A stretch of 64,000 bases of DNA from positions 4,710,378-4,774,377 of the forward strand of contig NC_083582.1 of NCBI RefSeq assembly GCF_027579695.1, in the 5' to 3' direction. The position numbers and the translations under genes were made by a program. The number at the start of each line of letters is the position of its first letter. Position 1 is the stretch's first letter. The notes under the pieces are model-generated. The model made no database searches. It was not told the origin of the DNA and was given only the letters and a program-made list of their open reading frames with translations. Below, piece by piece: positions 11,750-23,624 of the stretch. The stretch comes from Neoarius graeffei. Taxonomy: Eukaryota > Chordata > Actinopteri > Siluriformes > Ariidae.

Positions 11750-12120
11750 TTCTGAAATTACATTTTTTGGAATTCTTACCTTCATGGAAATGAAGTGAGC
11801 ATACTGTAGGGTTTTTGACCTCTCCATTCAACACAGAGTCCTGCTGAATATTCGCAAGCCATTTTTCCCTTCTACATTTCGAAATCTCTCGTTTTTCCCC
11901 TGATGATGAATTACTTTTGGTAAATTAAAAAAATCTGTTGTCTGTTTCATTCAGATGTTCAGATTACACATCCAAAAACGCAGCAAAAGCTTCCCATACC
12001 GATCAATAACAACTCACTTATCTGAATAAAGCACTACAAGCGTGCCTCTTGTCATGGCGGCGTAGTTACCATTACTATGGGGATCAAATGACGGTGCAAA
12101 TCCTCTATTCACATTTAATG

Positions 12121-13336
12121 AGAGGTCATAAATACAGAATGAAATGTAACCATGCTTTTTTCTTCCATTTGTGTGCCAAACAGTAAAAAGGGGCAAAGAT
12201 TTCAGGTAGGAATTAAAGTTGTGAGCGGGAACTAAAGAAGCGTTGCACCGCACCGGTCCGAGTTATCGCTCAAGTTAACTGTTTGGATGTTTTGCGTCAC
12301 AGTGTTGAGTTTGTACGAAGAAAATGAACAATCATCCGTTGCTTTGTCACTTGCTCGCGTGAACGTAGCGCTAGTGTTACGTCTGGAGCAAGGAGGCTAA
12401 CATAGCTAACAAATAGTTGTAATGTGTTAAAGTTTCTGCTGTAAACTACACCCACGAAATCTAGTTCAGAATTACTGAACTCCTTCGCACTATTTGGTAG
12501 TATGACTCCACCCCATAAACCCCGCCCCCTTGGTTTGAAGGCAGAATTGTAGTCGACATCTAAATATGTAAATATGCTGTACACTATCATTACTGTATGA
12601 CAACAATATTTCAAAATAAGAGTAGAAAGATTAGAACAAATGTCGTTTGAAGGACATTTAAAAAAAAAAATGGGGACAACTTCAGACACCAGACACGTCT
12701 CGGCTTTATTTTCCTTTCTTTATATTGACTAGTTTACTCAGATTAGGAGGATTTTGTACTAAACACTCGCATGTCTCGATCTTTTCGGCTCCTTTTCACT
12801 CGGAGTTGCTTATTTCGACGGTTATTGTAACTTAATAATAATAATAATAAGTTTACAGAAATCTAAAGCAGGTAATGCATGTGTTAAAAACAGCTTACTG
12901 TAATTCTTTGGTTCTGTTTAAAGATGTTTAACAGCATTAAACTCACAATTCTCAACAATACACTTATTTTTAAATAATTCACGACAATGATTAAGATTAT
13001 TAACGATCTGTTTATCATGCACAGTTTGTTGTAATGTCGTCTGTTTCTGTCGTGGTGATGAAACTTCCAGCTGCTTAACGTCTGTTTAAACTGTTCAGAA
13101 ATCTTATGATGAATTTTATTGTCTTTGTTTTGAATAAATATGGACGAACATGTCATTGAGTGTCTGTTTATCACTCAGACATTACAAAACTCTTTATTAA
13201 ACACACCAAGATTATATATCACATCACATAACATTTTTATTACATATAAAATCCAACAGCATTTATCACGATTACTTCTGTGAACAAAATCCGGTTCACA
13301 CAGCGACACCATGTTCGTTTGACAAAAAACAACACA
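12121..13336. other. Intergenic DNA, nothing recognised
   Basis: AT-rich non-coding sequence with a short (AAT)n at about 12833-12849. No gene or classifiable repeat is seen. Confidence 0.5.
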
Positions 13337-15104
13337 CATACATGTCAACCTTTGGTCAATCAAACCTGTATAACCAACCTCCAAAATCCGTATTTCCCTT
13401 ATAAAATCCGTATAAGATGCAAATTAAAATAATTTACCTAAAATTTGAATGATAATTAACAATGATATATCCCAGTTACTTTTTATTCAATATTAATAAC
13501 AATAAACCTTCAGAATGAATACAAAGCTCCAATGTTTGACAAAAACACAAAGTGTCACTCTAATGTTCTGAATTGTACTCCATGACAGCTTTTTTAGCGC
13601 TCTGCACCAATACCTCACGAGGCTGCATGTCACAGCAAGTGTCTGTGTTGATCTTGCCGGAGCGCCCATTCAGAATCTTTTCAGTCGCTAGTGAAAGTCG
13701 CTCAGGTGGAAATACGCGCTTCAAACAAAATGTTACTTCCCGGTTGGCGGGATTCTCGCAATGTGGTGTGCGCATGATCAAAAGTGGAACGAAGCCTCGC
13801 TACCACAAGATAACGCGCGATTTCATAAGACTCTTTACTGGCTGTCTGTGTTTTCTGTGGTGTACAGTACATTTGTAAATGTTATGCGCTCTTTTATCAT
13901 CGTGGGAATTGATTATAGCCAGGGCCGCTGACAGCTTTGGCTGGGCCCGGGACAAAATGCTCTGAATGGGCCCCCCCTAACAACCCCCCCCCCCCCCCCC
14001 GGGCCAACCCACACACACACCCACCTCTCTTATCCCAGTCTCTACTCACTCCAACCCTTAAATGACAGGTATTCAAAAAGGTATTCAAAAAGATATTCCT
14101 AAACTCGTGGATAGTCTACGATAATCACGTGATTGGGGTGCTCTTGAAGGAGCAGCGATGGACGGGGGATTTCGGGCAGGGCTGGGGGCGAACATAGTAT
14201 ACTGTGCGTGCGTACTGTCCAGTGTGAAAAGCAGAGAAGAACACACCGCTCGAGAAACGGCGGGATATGATTGCAGGCTAATGTGAATATTCTTAGCTTC
14301 AATCAGATATATGAAACACAATGTTATTAAGCCGTTGTGGTTATGAAATGATTCAATGCCCTGTGCGTTTGATATGGTGTTCAGTGTGACTTGCTCTCCC
14401 CTCGTTTGTAACATGAATTGCGTGCCGCGCGTGCCTTGGTTGGGGTTACTTTACGGGGCTGGAAAAAGTTGGCTGTGTCTTGCCTGGCTCAGCTGCCCCA
14501 CTGCCTTTGCTAGTACCTGCTGCATCATCCCAATCTTTTTTAAAATATGTATGCAGTGAGCCCCTGAGTCTCTTGGTTCTTTCCTCTCTTTTTCTCTTTT
14601 CTTTTCTTTTCTTTTCTTTTCTTTTCTTTTCTTTTCTTTTCTTTTCTGTGCTCCTGACTTGTGCATGTTGGCAAATGGCATGCACGCTGATTGTCGAAGC
14701 GCTATGATCAAACGATGTCGTTTTTTTCCCCTTAATCAAAGAGTCAGACCAAACCATTTTTGCATTAGGGGTGGTAGGGGGTTCTTGACGCCTTTTTCAA
14801 AGACAATAAAGGCAAAAGATCTAGAAATCATGTATTGAATGCAAATATAGCACATTTCTCCCCCAAATCAACACATTTTGAAATGAAATAAAATAATTTA
14901 ATCGCAACTTCATGAGAGCCCAGTTCTGGGCCCGGGACAACATATCCGTTTGTCCCCCCCTGTCTGCGGGCCTGATTATAGCTCTAAATAAATATTGAAG
15001 TTTTTTTAAAGAATCCGTATAACTTTATTTGTACGCCCGTATACTACGTTCATTGAATCAAATCCGTATAAAATATGGACATTCCGTATAGGTTGACATG
15101 TATG
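13337..15104 (-). mobile_element. Unclassified inverted-repeat DNA transposon hosting a hAT element
   Basis: Perfect 15-bp inverted ends CATACATGTCAACCT (13337-13351) and AGGTTGACATGTATG (15090-15104), each followed inward by repeats of AATCCGTAT. A 73-codon minus-strand frame (13560-13781) starts with MIMRTPHCENPANREV; I do not recognise it but it may be the tail of the element's own protein. A hAT element is inserted at 13920-14974. Confidence 0.65.
13920..14974. mobile_element. hAT element, non-autonomous, 1,055 bp
   Basis: Ends CAGGGCCGCTGACAG and, inverted, CAGGCCCGCAGACAG are classic hAT termini. A perfect 8-bp target duplication ATTATAGC is found at 13912-13919 and 14975-14982. The interior holds a (CTTTT)n pentamer tract at about 14597-14646 and no transposase domain that I can see. 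Confidence 0.9.
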
Positions 15105-15723
15105 CACTCACTGTTACATTTATGACTTTTTTTTTTTTACATCAAACAACCAATCAGTGATCTGAGCGTGATCAGACGTGGTCACTCTCCACTTTCAGGA
15201 CATCGTTATATCAAGTTTGCCTCTTGTGGGCGTGTATTGAACACTACTTTTGTCACTTGTGGGCGTGACCTGTCCAGCACTTGACATTTTAATTGATGTA
15301 AAGTGATACTATACAGTATACAGCTGTAGAAGATTACTGATTTATGAGTTATAATATCTGTTGTCATTCCTTCCTCCAGTGAACTTAAAGGAATTTTCTT
15401 ACCTGTTAGTGAGAAAGTGGGCAGGGCTAATTTGGATCGAGCATGTGCAAGCTTTCTCACCAGTCATAAGGCAGAATTTTGCAACACCCACCCACACAGC
15501 AGTTTAGCGAGCTAGCGAGCGTAGCCTACTGACTTGGTGGGTTGATGCATGTAAGGTTGAAAAAGTGCAGTACTTGCTGCTCATGTGGTCGATTAAGAGT
15601 GCTGATTAGAATATTAGGCCACGCCCATTAGGAAAGTTCTCACCTGGTGTTTCGGTGAACTGTTTGATAATTTAAATATGAGTTAGTTCATTCAAATTCA
15701 TCCGACGATCTCTGCCGTGTTGG
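15105..15723. other. Intergenic DNA downstream of lrit2
   Basis: Non-coding. It would contain the lrit2 3' UTR on the minus strand. No strong polyadenylation hexamer stands out close to the stop codon. Confidence 0.4.
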
Positions 15724-18700
15724 TTAGTAGAGCTGTGCGCTGTTCCCCTTCTGCACTTTATCTTCCGAGCGCCGTCTCCATTTCCTCTCTTTTCTTGAAT
15801 CTTTGCAGAGTCCTTCATCACTGGCTGCCTGGAGACTGTTGAATGTTCTCTGCCTGTCATTTTCCGAGTCCTTTGTTTCTCTCGTTTCCTGATTTCTGCT
15901 GCACACCTGAGTGCAGCGATCCAAGCAGCTGATCCTGGTGTTGGTGGTGCAGGCGAACATACCTGCAGGAACCGCGAGCACCATGGCACAAACGATCACG
16001 ATGATGTGGATGAGTCGTTCGCGCTGCTCCAGTTCATTCATGCTGCTCCCCGTCACAAAAACGATACACTGCTCGGGACGAGGTGACTGATTCTTCAGCG
16101 AGACGCACACCTCGTACTTCGTAGCTGGTTCGAGATCGTTCACGGAGTACTTGTTGATGCCTGGGCCGATGTACAGAGCCTCTTTCTTTGGAGAATCGTA
16201 GCGACCAAAATGAACAGTGAACCATGTTTCAGAAGGGTTCTCTGTCACCGCATACCACTCGATGGTTATACCATACACGGTCTGCTTGGCGATTCGTATA
16301 TCGATGAAAATGTTTTCGTTGACAGAGGGCAGAGGAAACCCGGGGGAGATCACAAAGGAGGTGTTGGAGTACAAGATGTTGAGCTGGATGCTAACAGAGG
16401 AATTCCCGATGAAGTTGCTGGCACTGCATTTGTAGAGGCCGTGATCGGATGAACGGACTGACGGGATTATTAAAGATGAGATGATTGTATCGTCGTTCAC
16501 CTGAGACTGAGAAACTACACAGAGAGGAACAGAAAGAAGAGAAACTGAAGCCATTATGTGATGACAATAATACAAAATCTTTCTTTGGAAGGTTTTTCTC
16601 AAAAAGTAAAAAAGGAAAAAGTTGTGTTTTTCCATCAAGAGGACAAAGAAGATGATCTCATTAAAATAGCGCTAACGAAAGCCTCATCCACACATACAGT
16701 GCATGGATAGTTTTCAAAACCTAGAATTTTTCTGCGTGTCCACAATCTTGAATCCACCGGGTTGCTGGGGTTTTTTTTTTCAGCATTTTGCCTTCTCTAA
16801 CACTCAATACGCAGCCCTGAACCGTTTATGGTGAACCATCTCCACCCACTGGGCTGATTTTTTTGTCAATATTCTTTAACTAATTTGAGTTTTCCTCAGG
16901 ATGGATGTATTTTCAAAAAAATTTGAGGCATAAAAAATACATCCAAAAATATCCATATTTGTGGGTGAGGCCATTCTGTCATCCCCAGGACGTGGTGCTT
17001 ACATTTTCAAACTCACCAGCTACTTTAATAGGAATGTGTTGTTGATTCTAAGATCCCTGTTCTTGGCTGCAGGAGTGGAACCCAGTGTGTTGTTCTCTTC
17101 TGCTGTTGCATGCTGGGATGCTTTTCTGCTCACCACAGTTGTATACATGAGTTACTATCTCATCTCATCTCATTATCTCTAGATGCTTTATCCTGTTCTA
17201 CAGGGTCGCAGGCAAGCTGGAGCCTATCCCAGCTGACTACGGGCAAAAGGCGGGGTACACCCTGGACAAGTCGCCAGGTCATCACAGGGCTGACACATAG
17301 ACACAGACAACCATTCACACTCACATTCACACCTACGCTCAATTTAGAGTCACCAGTTAACCTAACCTGCATGTCTTTGGACTGTGGGGGAAACCGGAGC
17401 ACCCGGAGGAAACCCACGCGGACACGGGGAGAACATGCAAACTCCGCACAGAAAGGCCCTCGCCGGCCCCGGGGCTCGAACCCGGACCTTCTTGCTGTGA
17501 GGCGACAGCGCTAACCACGACACCACTGTGCTGCCCCAGTTACTATATCCTTCCTGGCAAAAAAGCTCGAACCAATCTGTCCATTTTCCTCTGATCTCTC
17601 TTATCAACAAGGTGTTTTTTTTTCCACCCACAGAACTGTTCCGCACTCACTTGATGTTTTTTGTTTTCCACACCATTCTGTGTAAACTCCAGGAGGAGAT
17701 CAGCAGCTTCTGAAATACTCAAACCTCATACTCATCTGGCTCGAACCAACACCCATACCACAGTGAAAGAAAGAAAGAGAGTCACACTTCATTGTGAGAT
17801 CACAGTTTTTCCCGTTCTGATGTTTGAACATTGTGAACATTAACTGAAGCGCTCGATTTGTAGCTGTATGATTTGATGCATCAACTTGCTGTCAAGAGTG
17901 TACCTAATAAAGTGGCCATGAATATACATTTGGATTAAACTGTACAAAGGATGTCTTTAGAAGGTTCTGAGATTATCATTCTGCCACTATAGAAATGTTT
18001 CCATGCGTAAAATCAGCACAGACTCGGACCTGTATATTGAGGTGTGTTCAGTGGAGACGCGCCTCCAGAGGGTACTCTCGCATGTACACGAAACTTCTTC
18101 CTTTGTTGTCCCAATCATTTCCTGTGTTTGTGCACACCTGTTTTGTGTTTCCCTTGTGTATGTCTCTGATATAAATTGTCTTTTTCCTTCTTAGTGTATC
18201 GTTATGAGTACTCATTAGGAAGTCATGGCCTAAAGGTTAGAGAAGCAGCTTTGGGACCAAAAAGGTTGCTGGTTTGATTTCCTGGACCAGCAGGAATGGC
18301 TGAAGTGCCCATGAGCAAGGCATTTAACTCCCAAATGCTCCCCAGGCTGCTCTGGCTATGTTGTATGTCGCTCTGGATAACAGCAGCTGCTAAATGTCAT
18401 CAACGTAATGTAATATGGTCTTGATTCTCAGCTTATGTAGATATCTTGCCTTGACTTGAATCTAGTTGGTATTTTGGTCTAATGAAAAAGTCTGGCTTCA
18501 TCTGGACCAGTCTGGCATCCATCTCCAAATCATAACAAGTGCTTGAATTGTGTTTTCTTGGCCCTATACCATTCAGAACATTCACAAAGTCCCTAGCAGC
18601 CGGTTGCACCTGCTGAACATAAATATGATCGTAATCAGGGGTGCCACTAGAAATTATGGGCCCTATGAAAGAATATAATATTGCCGCCGCCTCCCCTTAC

Positions 18701-21700
18701 ATTTCTGGTAAACCAACTTCTTCATGAAGTCGATCTCCTGATGGTTCATCATCAATTCTGCTTCTACCATGTGCAGCTAACGTTAGTACTGGATTGGAAA
18801 ACAACAAACCTAACATGGTGTCACGCTCTGGCTCCGCCTACACAAGACTGTACCATGTAATGAATAGGTAGAGGGATGAAATATAAAGACTATCTAGACT
18901 AATAATTTTGCAGAAAATGGAAATCCAAACCAGAAGGTTTTTGTATTTGCTCATTTTAAGAGACAAAATTATTTTTTTAATTAAATTAACTTAGACATGG
19001 TAATAATGTTAATACAGGTAGTCGTCGACTTATGACCGATTGACTTTACGACCATCTGGTTATGACTGGCAAGTGTTTCCCAGCTGAGCTAGCTGAGCGT
19101 ACGACAGTTTCCGCCCCAGCTCCTGGCACCGCCTCTCGCCGCGTACAACAGTTTCCGCCCCAGCTCCAGGCACATGCGCAGTCTCTCTCGCGCTCCCTCG
19201 CACACTCCGTCATACAGTTTCCGCCCCAGCTCCTGGTTTATGAAACGAGCAAATCCTCCCGCCAGCCCGAGCGCTGCAACAGCTGATGATGACGTAGACA
19301 ACACACAGACAAGCACCAGTGATGCCACAGTCGCTAAGTTTTGTATTTTGCTATGTTTTACATTTGTATTTTGGTATGTCATCTCATCTCATTATCTCTA
19401 TCCGCTTTATCCTGTTCTACAGGGTCGCAGGCAAGCTGGAGCCTATCCCAGCTGACTATGGGCGAAAGGTGGGGTACACCCTGGACAAGTCGCCAGGTCA
19501 TCACAGGGCTGACACATAGACACAGACAACCATTCACACTCACATTCACACCTACGCTCAATTTAGAGTCACCAGTTAACCTAACCTGCATGTCTTTGGA
19601 CTGTGGGGGAAACCGGAGCACCCGGAGGAAACCCACGCGGACACGGGGAGAACATGCAAACTCCGCACAGAAAGGCCCTCGCCGGCCACGGGGCTCGAAC
19701 CCGGACCTTCTTGCTGTGAGGCGACAGCGCTAACCACTCCACCACCGTGCCGCCTATTTTGGTATGTTTCAAACTAAAATGTTTTCTATTTTTCACACCT
19801 GTATTTTGTATTTTTTGTTTTGCACATATTAAATGAATTGTACTGTACGCAGTGTAGTATGCAGTGTTTGACTTAAACCAAATAATTAGCCAAGGTAATG
19901 AAATAAGAAAATGTTGATAAAATAAGACTTTAAGATGATTACAATATCATTACACATCACAATATACTTACGTTCATTTCACATAGGCTGACTTATGACC
20001 AGATCGGTTTACGACCGGTCAGTCGTAACCAAACGCAGTCGTAAGTCGACGACTACCTGTATAGTCCTCTGAGGGCCCTCTGTCAACACTGGGCCCTTAG
20101 AATTGTCCTAACTTTCCCCCCCTAACGGGGACCCTGATTGTAATTCAGTGTTAAGTCGCACTGAAACCATACATAGAGACAAATTTCAAACTCGTGTGGC
20201 GTAGAGATTCAGCTATACCACAGATATTTAAGGTACATCATAACTAGTCAAGCATAAAGTGATTGTGGGTCAAAATGGTCTATCACAGTGACAGAATGAT
20301 GTATTTCACCATCACCAGCAAATCAGAAGCACCATCTGATTCCAGAGAGGAAATACATCATCAGTGACATGTCAAAACTTCAGTCATGTGGCCTTTAAAA
20401 TCATGCAGGTCCACGTGAAGACCTTCAGTTAGCGAGGGTTCATATCAAACATCACAATGAGGAAAAATCCCAGTGATCTCCATGACCTTGGTCATGGCAT
20501 GGTTGTTGGTTCCAGATTATTTGAGTATTTCAGAAACTGATGGTCTGCTGGGATTTTCCACACACAACAGTCTGTAGAGTTTACAGAGTATGGTGTGAAA
20601 AACAAAAAACATCCTGTGAGAAGCAGCTCTGTGGGTGGAAACATTGTGTTGATGAGAAAGCTCGGAGGAAAATGTCCAGACTGTTCAAATGTGGTGTGCT
20701 ACGGGATTTTTGTACCAGATTCTCTGTTTACAGAATGTGTAGAAACGGCGTTGAAAAGCGTGTGGTATTTTTCACCATTTTTGCTGGCTGATCCAGGAAC
20801 TATCAACCAATAATCACCTCAATAGTTCCTCTATGGGATACATTTACCACTTTTAACATTAAGTATAGATCTTCCTTCTGCCATAAAAATCAACAAATGA
20901 CATTTTGATTTGAAATAAAAACGCGCTGACTGAAAAAATGCGAGCGCAGTTTTTGCACAACATTTGCTTGGTGGCACTAATAGTTCACCACGTGTTTTCT
21001 TGACCTCCCGAGCAGCATTTTGTTCTCTGTTGCTCAACAAATCTGGGAAATTCGTCAATAATCTACAGTCGAGATTGGTGTCCTGATGGATTCTGTATCA
21101 TCTGTAGTCAGTGCCTGGAAAATAGACTATTTTTGGTTGCGTGCACATGATTTCATGTTAGATTTACAGTAATTTCACTGGGTCCAATTTCACTGTGGTT
21201 TGTATTTCCTGCATATGGAGGCTTGGTGGTTTACTGCAGCAGGTAGAACTCAAAATCCATAATCGGAGCATCTGGTATGAAAATCTGGTGGACTGACACA
21301 AATAATCACTCTTTACAACCATGGTGAGAAGAAACGCATCTCAGAGCACATAACACATCAAACTTTGAGGTGGATTGAGCTACAATGGCAGAAGACCACA
21401 TCAGGTTCCTCTCCTGTCTGCTAAGAACAAGAATCTGAGGCTCCAGTGGGTGTAGGATCACTCAAACTGGACAAGTGGAGATTGGAAAAAACATCACCTG
21501 GTCTTCACATGCCACTCCTAAAACATTTTAATTACATATCATGTGAAATTTGATGGATGGTTTTATAGGTGTAAAGGTCCACTTAGATTTCTGCTTGGAG
21601 GACTGAAGTGCCCTTAATGATGCAAACACCTTTTTGCAATAATAATTCCTTTTTTTGATTTTTCAGTCAAATATATCTAATGATGGAAGAATGGAAAACA

Positions 21701-23349
21701 AGTATAACTTGCAAAAACTTTTTTTTTTTTGCATCAAAATGTATATTAGCATGATCCCTGCGATCTCCACAACCCTCAGAAGAAGCACCTTTACCTGTGA
21801 ATCCTCTGATGGCTTTCAGACTGTAGCTCCATCGAACCACTGCATCAGGCCTCGCCTTCACAAAGCATCTCAGCGTCATGTTTGACCCTAGCGCTGCCGT
21901 GATGTTAGCAACAGGTGTAGAACTTTCTGGCTTCAGACAATTCTTCAGCTCAACCTCATGAAAAAACTTCCCAGCTTTAGATTTTGGACCCGAACAGGAC
22001 AAGTAGGAGTTCATCAAGATGATGGGTGGACTGATGGATTTGACAAATTCAACAAAGCCTTTGAGTCGGCAGTCGCACAGCCAGTGGTTATCATGCAATG
22101 CTAATACGACATTAGCAACGCTCTCCTCCCTCCCACTGTGCTTTCGTGCCTGGTAGCGAGGCCAGTTGAGAAAAACATCCAGGGATATCACAGTAAGCTG
22201 ATTGAAGGATAAATCTAAATAGGTCAGTGTGGGAAGGTGATGTAATGCGAATTCTGGCAGCACGTCCAACTGGTTGTGCTTCAGATCCAGGATTTTGAGT
22301 TTGGGTGTTTCCTGAAAGGCCATCCATGGTATTGATCTGAGTTTATTTCCTTCCAGTCGGAGTTCTGTCAGGTTATACAGACCTTCAAGGCTCTTAATGT
22401 TCATCAGTGTGATGGTGTTAAAGTTCAGCCACAGCGACTCCAAGGCACTGATGGTGTAAAACGCCCTTTGGGGTATTTCTGTGAGGTGCGAATTCTCAAT
22501 TCTGATTTTGATAAAATCTCCAGGGAGGTCCTCGGGAATTGATCTTAAAGCAGCTTCCATACATAATAACGATCTGAAAGAGAGAAAAAACGTTCAAAGT
22601 GTTTAGCCATGTTGCTTAATCATAGCTAATTCATTTCTTCTTTTCTCTTGCACCACTGCGACTCAGAAGGAGGTGTTGCGTTTTCTAGAACAGCAGCTCT
22701 GACAGAAGTGCAGCTGAAAATCACAGGTTTATTTCCATTAATGCCCTCATTCTATAACTAATACACTATCATTTCTATAGTAACAGCTCATTCACTGGGA
22801 CTCGTACACCGTGTATGGAAGGAGTCTCCAGTGTCAGCACTTTGTAACAGTCAGAAGTGATGCTGCAACTTTGGGTTTTCTCAGTAGAGAGAGAGTCTGG
22901 TGAGGGAATGACTGTTTATCGCTCCTTTAACATAAGTAACAACAGGAACTCACTTGTTTTCAGAACATTCAATGAAACTATTAACAGATAAAACATGACA
23001 AAAATTGTAATGGGAAAATGTATCAGTAGATTAAAACACGTAGGCACATGCTGTTATAGGAAAATAACAATCTTCATCATGGTAACTGTACCTCCGCTTC
23101 ATCACACCATCCCTTTGTTGGTTATTTTCCTGTAACAGAACGACTTATTGTGTGTTATTCCTCACTTATTGTCACATCATACAGTAAATATACACCAATC
23201 ATCTTCTGACTTGCTAAAGCTCTTGCTGTTTATTATCGGACTCACCTTCCAACGCTGTCTTCAGTACACGAGCATCCCGTCACGCAGAAACTGATGGATG
23301 AATAGAACTGATTAAAAAGTAACAGTGCTGTTAGTGTTATGGAAAACAT
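15724..23349 (-). CDS. lrit2: Leucine-rich repeat, Ig-like and transmembrane domain protein 2
   Basis: Single-pass membrane protein of the retina-enriched LRIT family; its partner is unknown to me. Exons on the minus strand: 23349-23246, 22573-21795 and 16514-15724; they join in frame to 557 residues (human LRIT2 is about 550). Order: signal peptide (1-21), LRR N-cap ([10 protein letters not shown]), five or so leucine-rich repeats ([30 protein letters not shown]), LRR C-cap (NHWLCDCRL), an Ig domain whose two cysteines (LRCF and LYKC) are split by intron 2, an FN3 domain (GITIEWYAV), a transmembrane helix near 460-482 ([18 protein letters not shown]) and a basic tail. The SLLC join over intron 1 and LNWPRYQ match the human protein as I recall it. 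Intron 2 (5.3 kb) is filled with transposons. It converges on cdhr1 and is in tandem with lrit1. Confidence 0.94.
17020..17925 (-). mobile_element. Old Tc1-like relic in lrit2 intron 2
   Basis: The right end contains GTGTACCTAATAAAGTGGCC, a well-known end of a fish Tc1-like family. The rest, read on the minus strand, shares stretches with the relic at 20460-21515 (GTATTTCAGAA, GTTCTGTGGGTGGAAA). It is split by a SINE at 17159-17537 and internally deleted. Confidence 0.65.
17159..17537 (-). repeat. tRNA-derived SINE, copy 2
   Basis: Full-length copy on the minus strand with a perfect 9-bp target duplication AGTTACTAT (17150-17158 and 17538-17546). It sits inside the Tc1 relic in lrit2 intron 2. 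Confidence 0.9.
18211..18415 (+). repeat. Second tRNA-derived SINE family
   Basis: The head (TGGCCTAAAGGTTAGAGAAG and GGTTGCTGGTTTGATTTCC) has the spacing of tRNA A and B boxes. The body ends in GCTCTGGATAACAGCAGCTG and CTAAATGTCATCAACGTAATG, typical of fish tRNA SINEs with a LINE-like tail. Single diverged copy in lrit2 intron 2. Confidence 0.65.
19015..20059. mobile_element. Mariner-like MITE inside the hAT element
   Basis: Inverted ends CAGGTAGTCGTCGACTTA and TAAGTCGACGACTACCTG sit at TA dinucleotides (19013-19014 and 20060-20061). The interior has three copies of TTTCCGCCCCAGCTCC between 19100 and 19240. There is no transposase. Confidence 0.8.
19380..19754 (-). repeat. tRNA-derived SINE, copy 3
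   Basis: Full-length minus-strand copy with a perfect 13-bp duplication TATTTTGGTATGT (19367-19379 and 19755-19767). It is the innermost layer of the nest in lrit2 intron 2. Confidence 0.92.
20460..21515 (+). mobile_element. Degenerate Tc1-like transposon in lrit2 intron 2
   Basis: Nucleotide stretches such as AGCTCTGTGGGTGGAAA, GCAGAAGACCACA, CTGTCTGCTAAGAACAAGAA and GGAGATTGGAAAA follow the transposase gene of a known fish Tc1 family in order, up to the region just before the first catalytic aspartate (CCTGGTC). The frame is lost throughout, and no catalytic core remains. Confidence 0.6.
22690..23140 (-). repeat. Dispersed MITE-like repeat, copy 1
   Basis: It shares several stretches, inverted, with 61250-61660 (for example TTTCTATAGTAACAGCTCATTCAC, split here into shorter words, and GGAGTCTCCAGTGTC). 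Smaller pieces occur at 48690-48770 and 51640-51735. It lies in lrit2 intron 1. Ends and family not resolved. Confidence 0.5.
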
Positions 23350-23435
23350 GCTCGCGGTGCTGGTGAAGGCAGGAGTGAGGAGCAGGCGGGTCTGCAGGAC
23401 ATGTCCAAGCACTCGTTGGACTTAAGCTCATTGTG

Positions 23436-23443
23436 CTTAATCT
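23436..23443 (+). promoter_or_regulatory. Possible CRX/OTX-type site upstream of lrit2
   Basis: CTTAATCT, containing the TAATC core bound by photoreceptor homeobox factors, lies about 90 bp upstream of the lrit2 start codon. Such short sites occur by chance, so this is only a hint. Confidence 0.2.
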
Positions 23444-23624
23444 GCCTGATGCAATTCTCCAGGAGGTGAAGGATGGTGCACATGAACTGAAGGAGACTTT
23501 GGGAATTTGAGATATACACTTTTTTTTTTATATGGACATGAGCGTTTTACAAAATACTGTACATTCACCACTCGAAGATAAACTTCATATCTTCACATCA
23601 CTGTGTAACATCCTCTATACAGTA

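Larger units (their letters stand above)
10190..12120 (+). mobile_element. YqaJ-type (ISL2EU/IS4EU-like) DNA transposon remnant
   Basis: Two inverted segments mark the ends: about 10209-10271 (TTTGCACCATCACTTGACC) and, inverted, about 12041-12104. Between them lies a short coding remnant (10460-10636) and otherwise non-coding DNA that includes a poly-A plus (TA)n tract. The family call depends on the coding remnant. True ends may extend further out. Confidence 0.45.
18636..20136. mobile_element. hAT element, outer shell of a three-layer nest
   Basis: It starts CAGGGGTGCC and ends GGGGACCCTG, with diverged 8-bp duplications ATCGTAAT (18628-18635) and ATTGTAAT (20137-20144). It contains a mariner-like MITE (19015-20059), which in turn holds a SINE (19380-19754). 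No transposase remains. Confidence 0.75.

Noticed and set aside
14446-14757. Lysine- and glutamate-rich frame (KKRKEKKRKEKKR)
   Set aside because: Translation of the (CTTTT)n tract in a non-autonomous hAT element.
20540-20813. Overlapping 72- and 83-codon frames in lrit2 intron 2
   Set aside because: They lie on the degenerate Tc1-like relic and have no transposase residues in frame.
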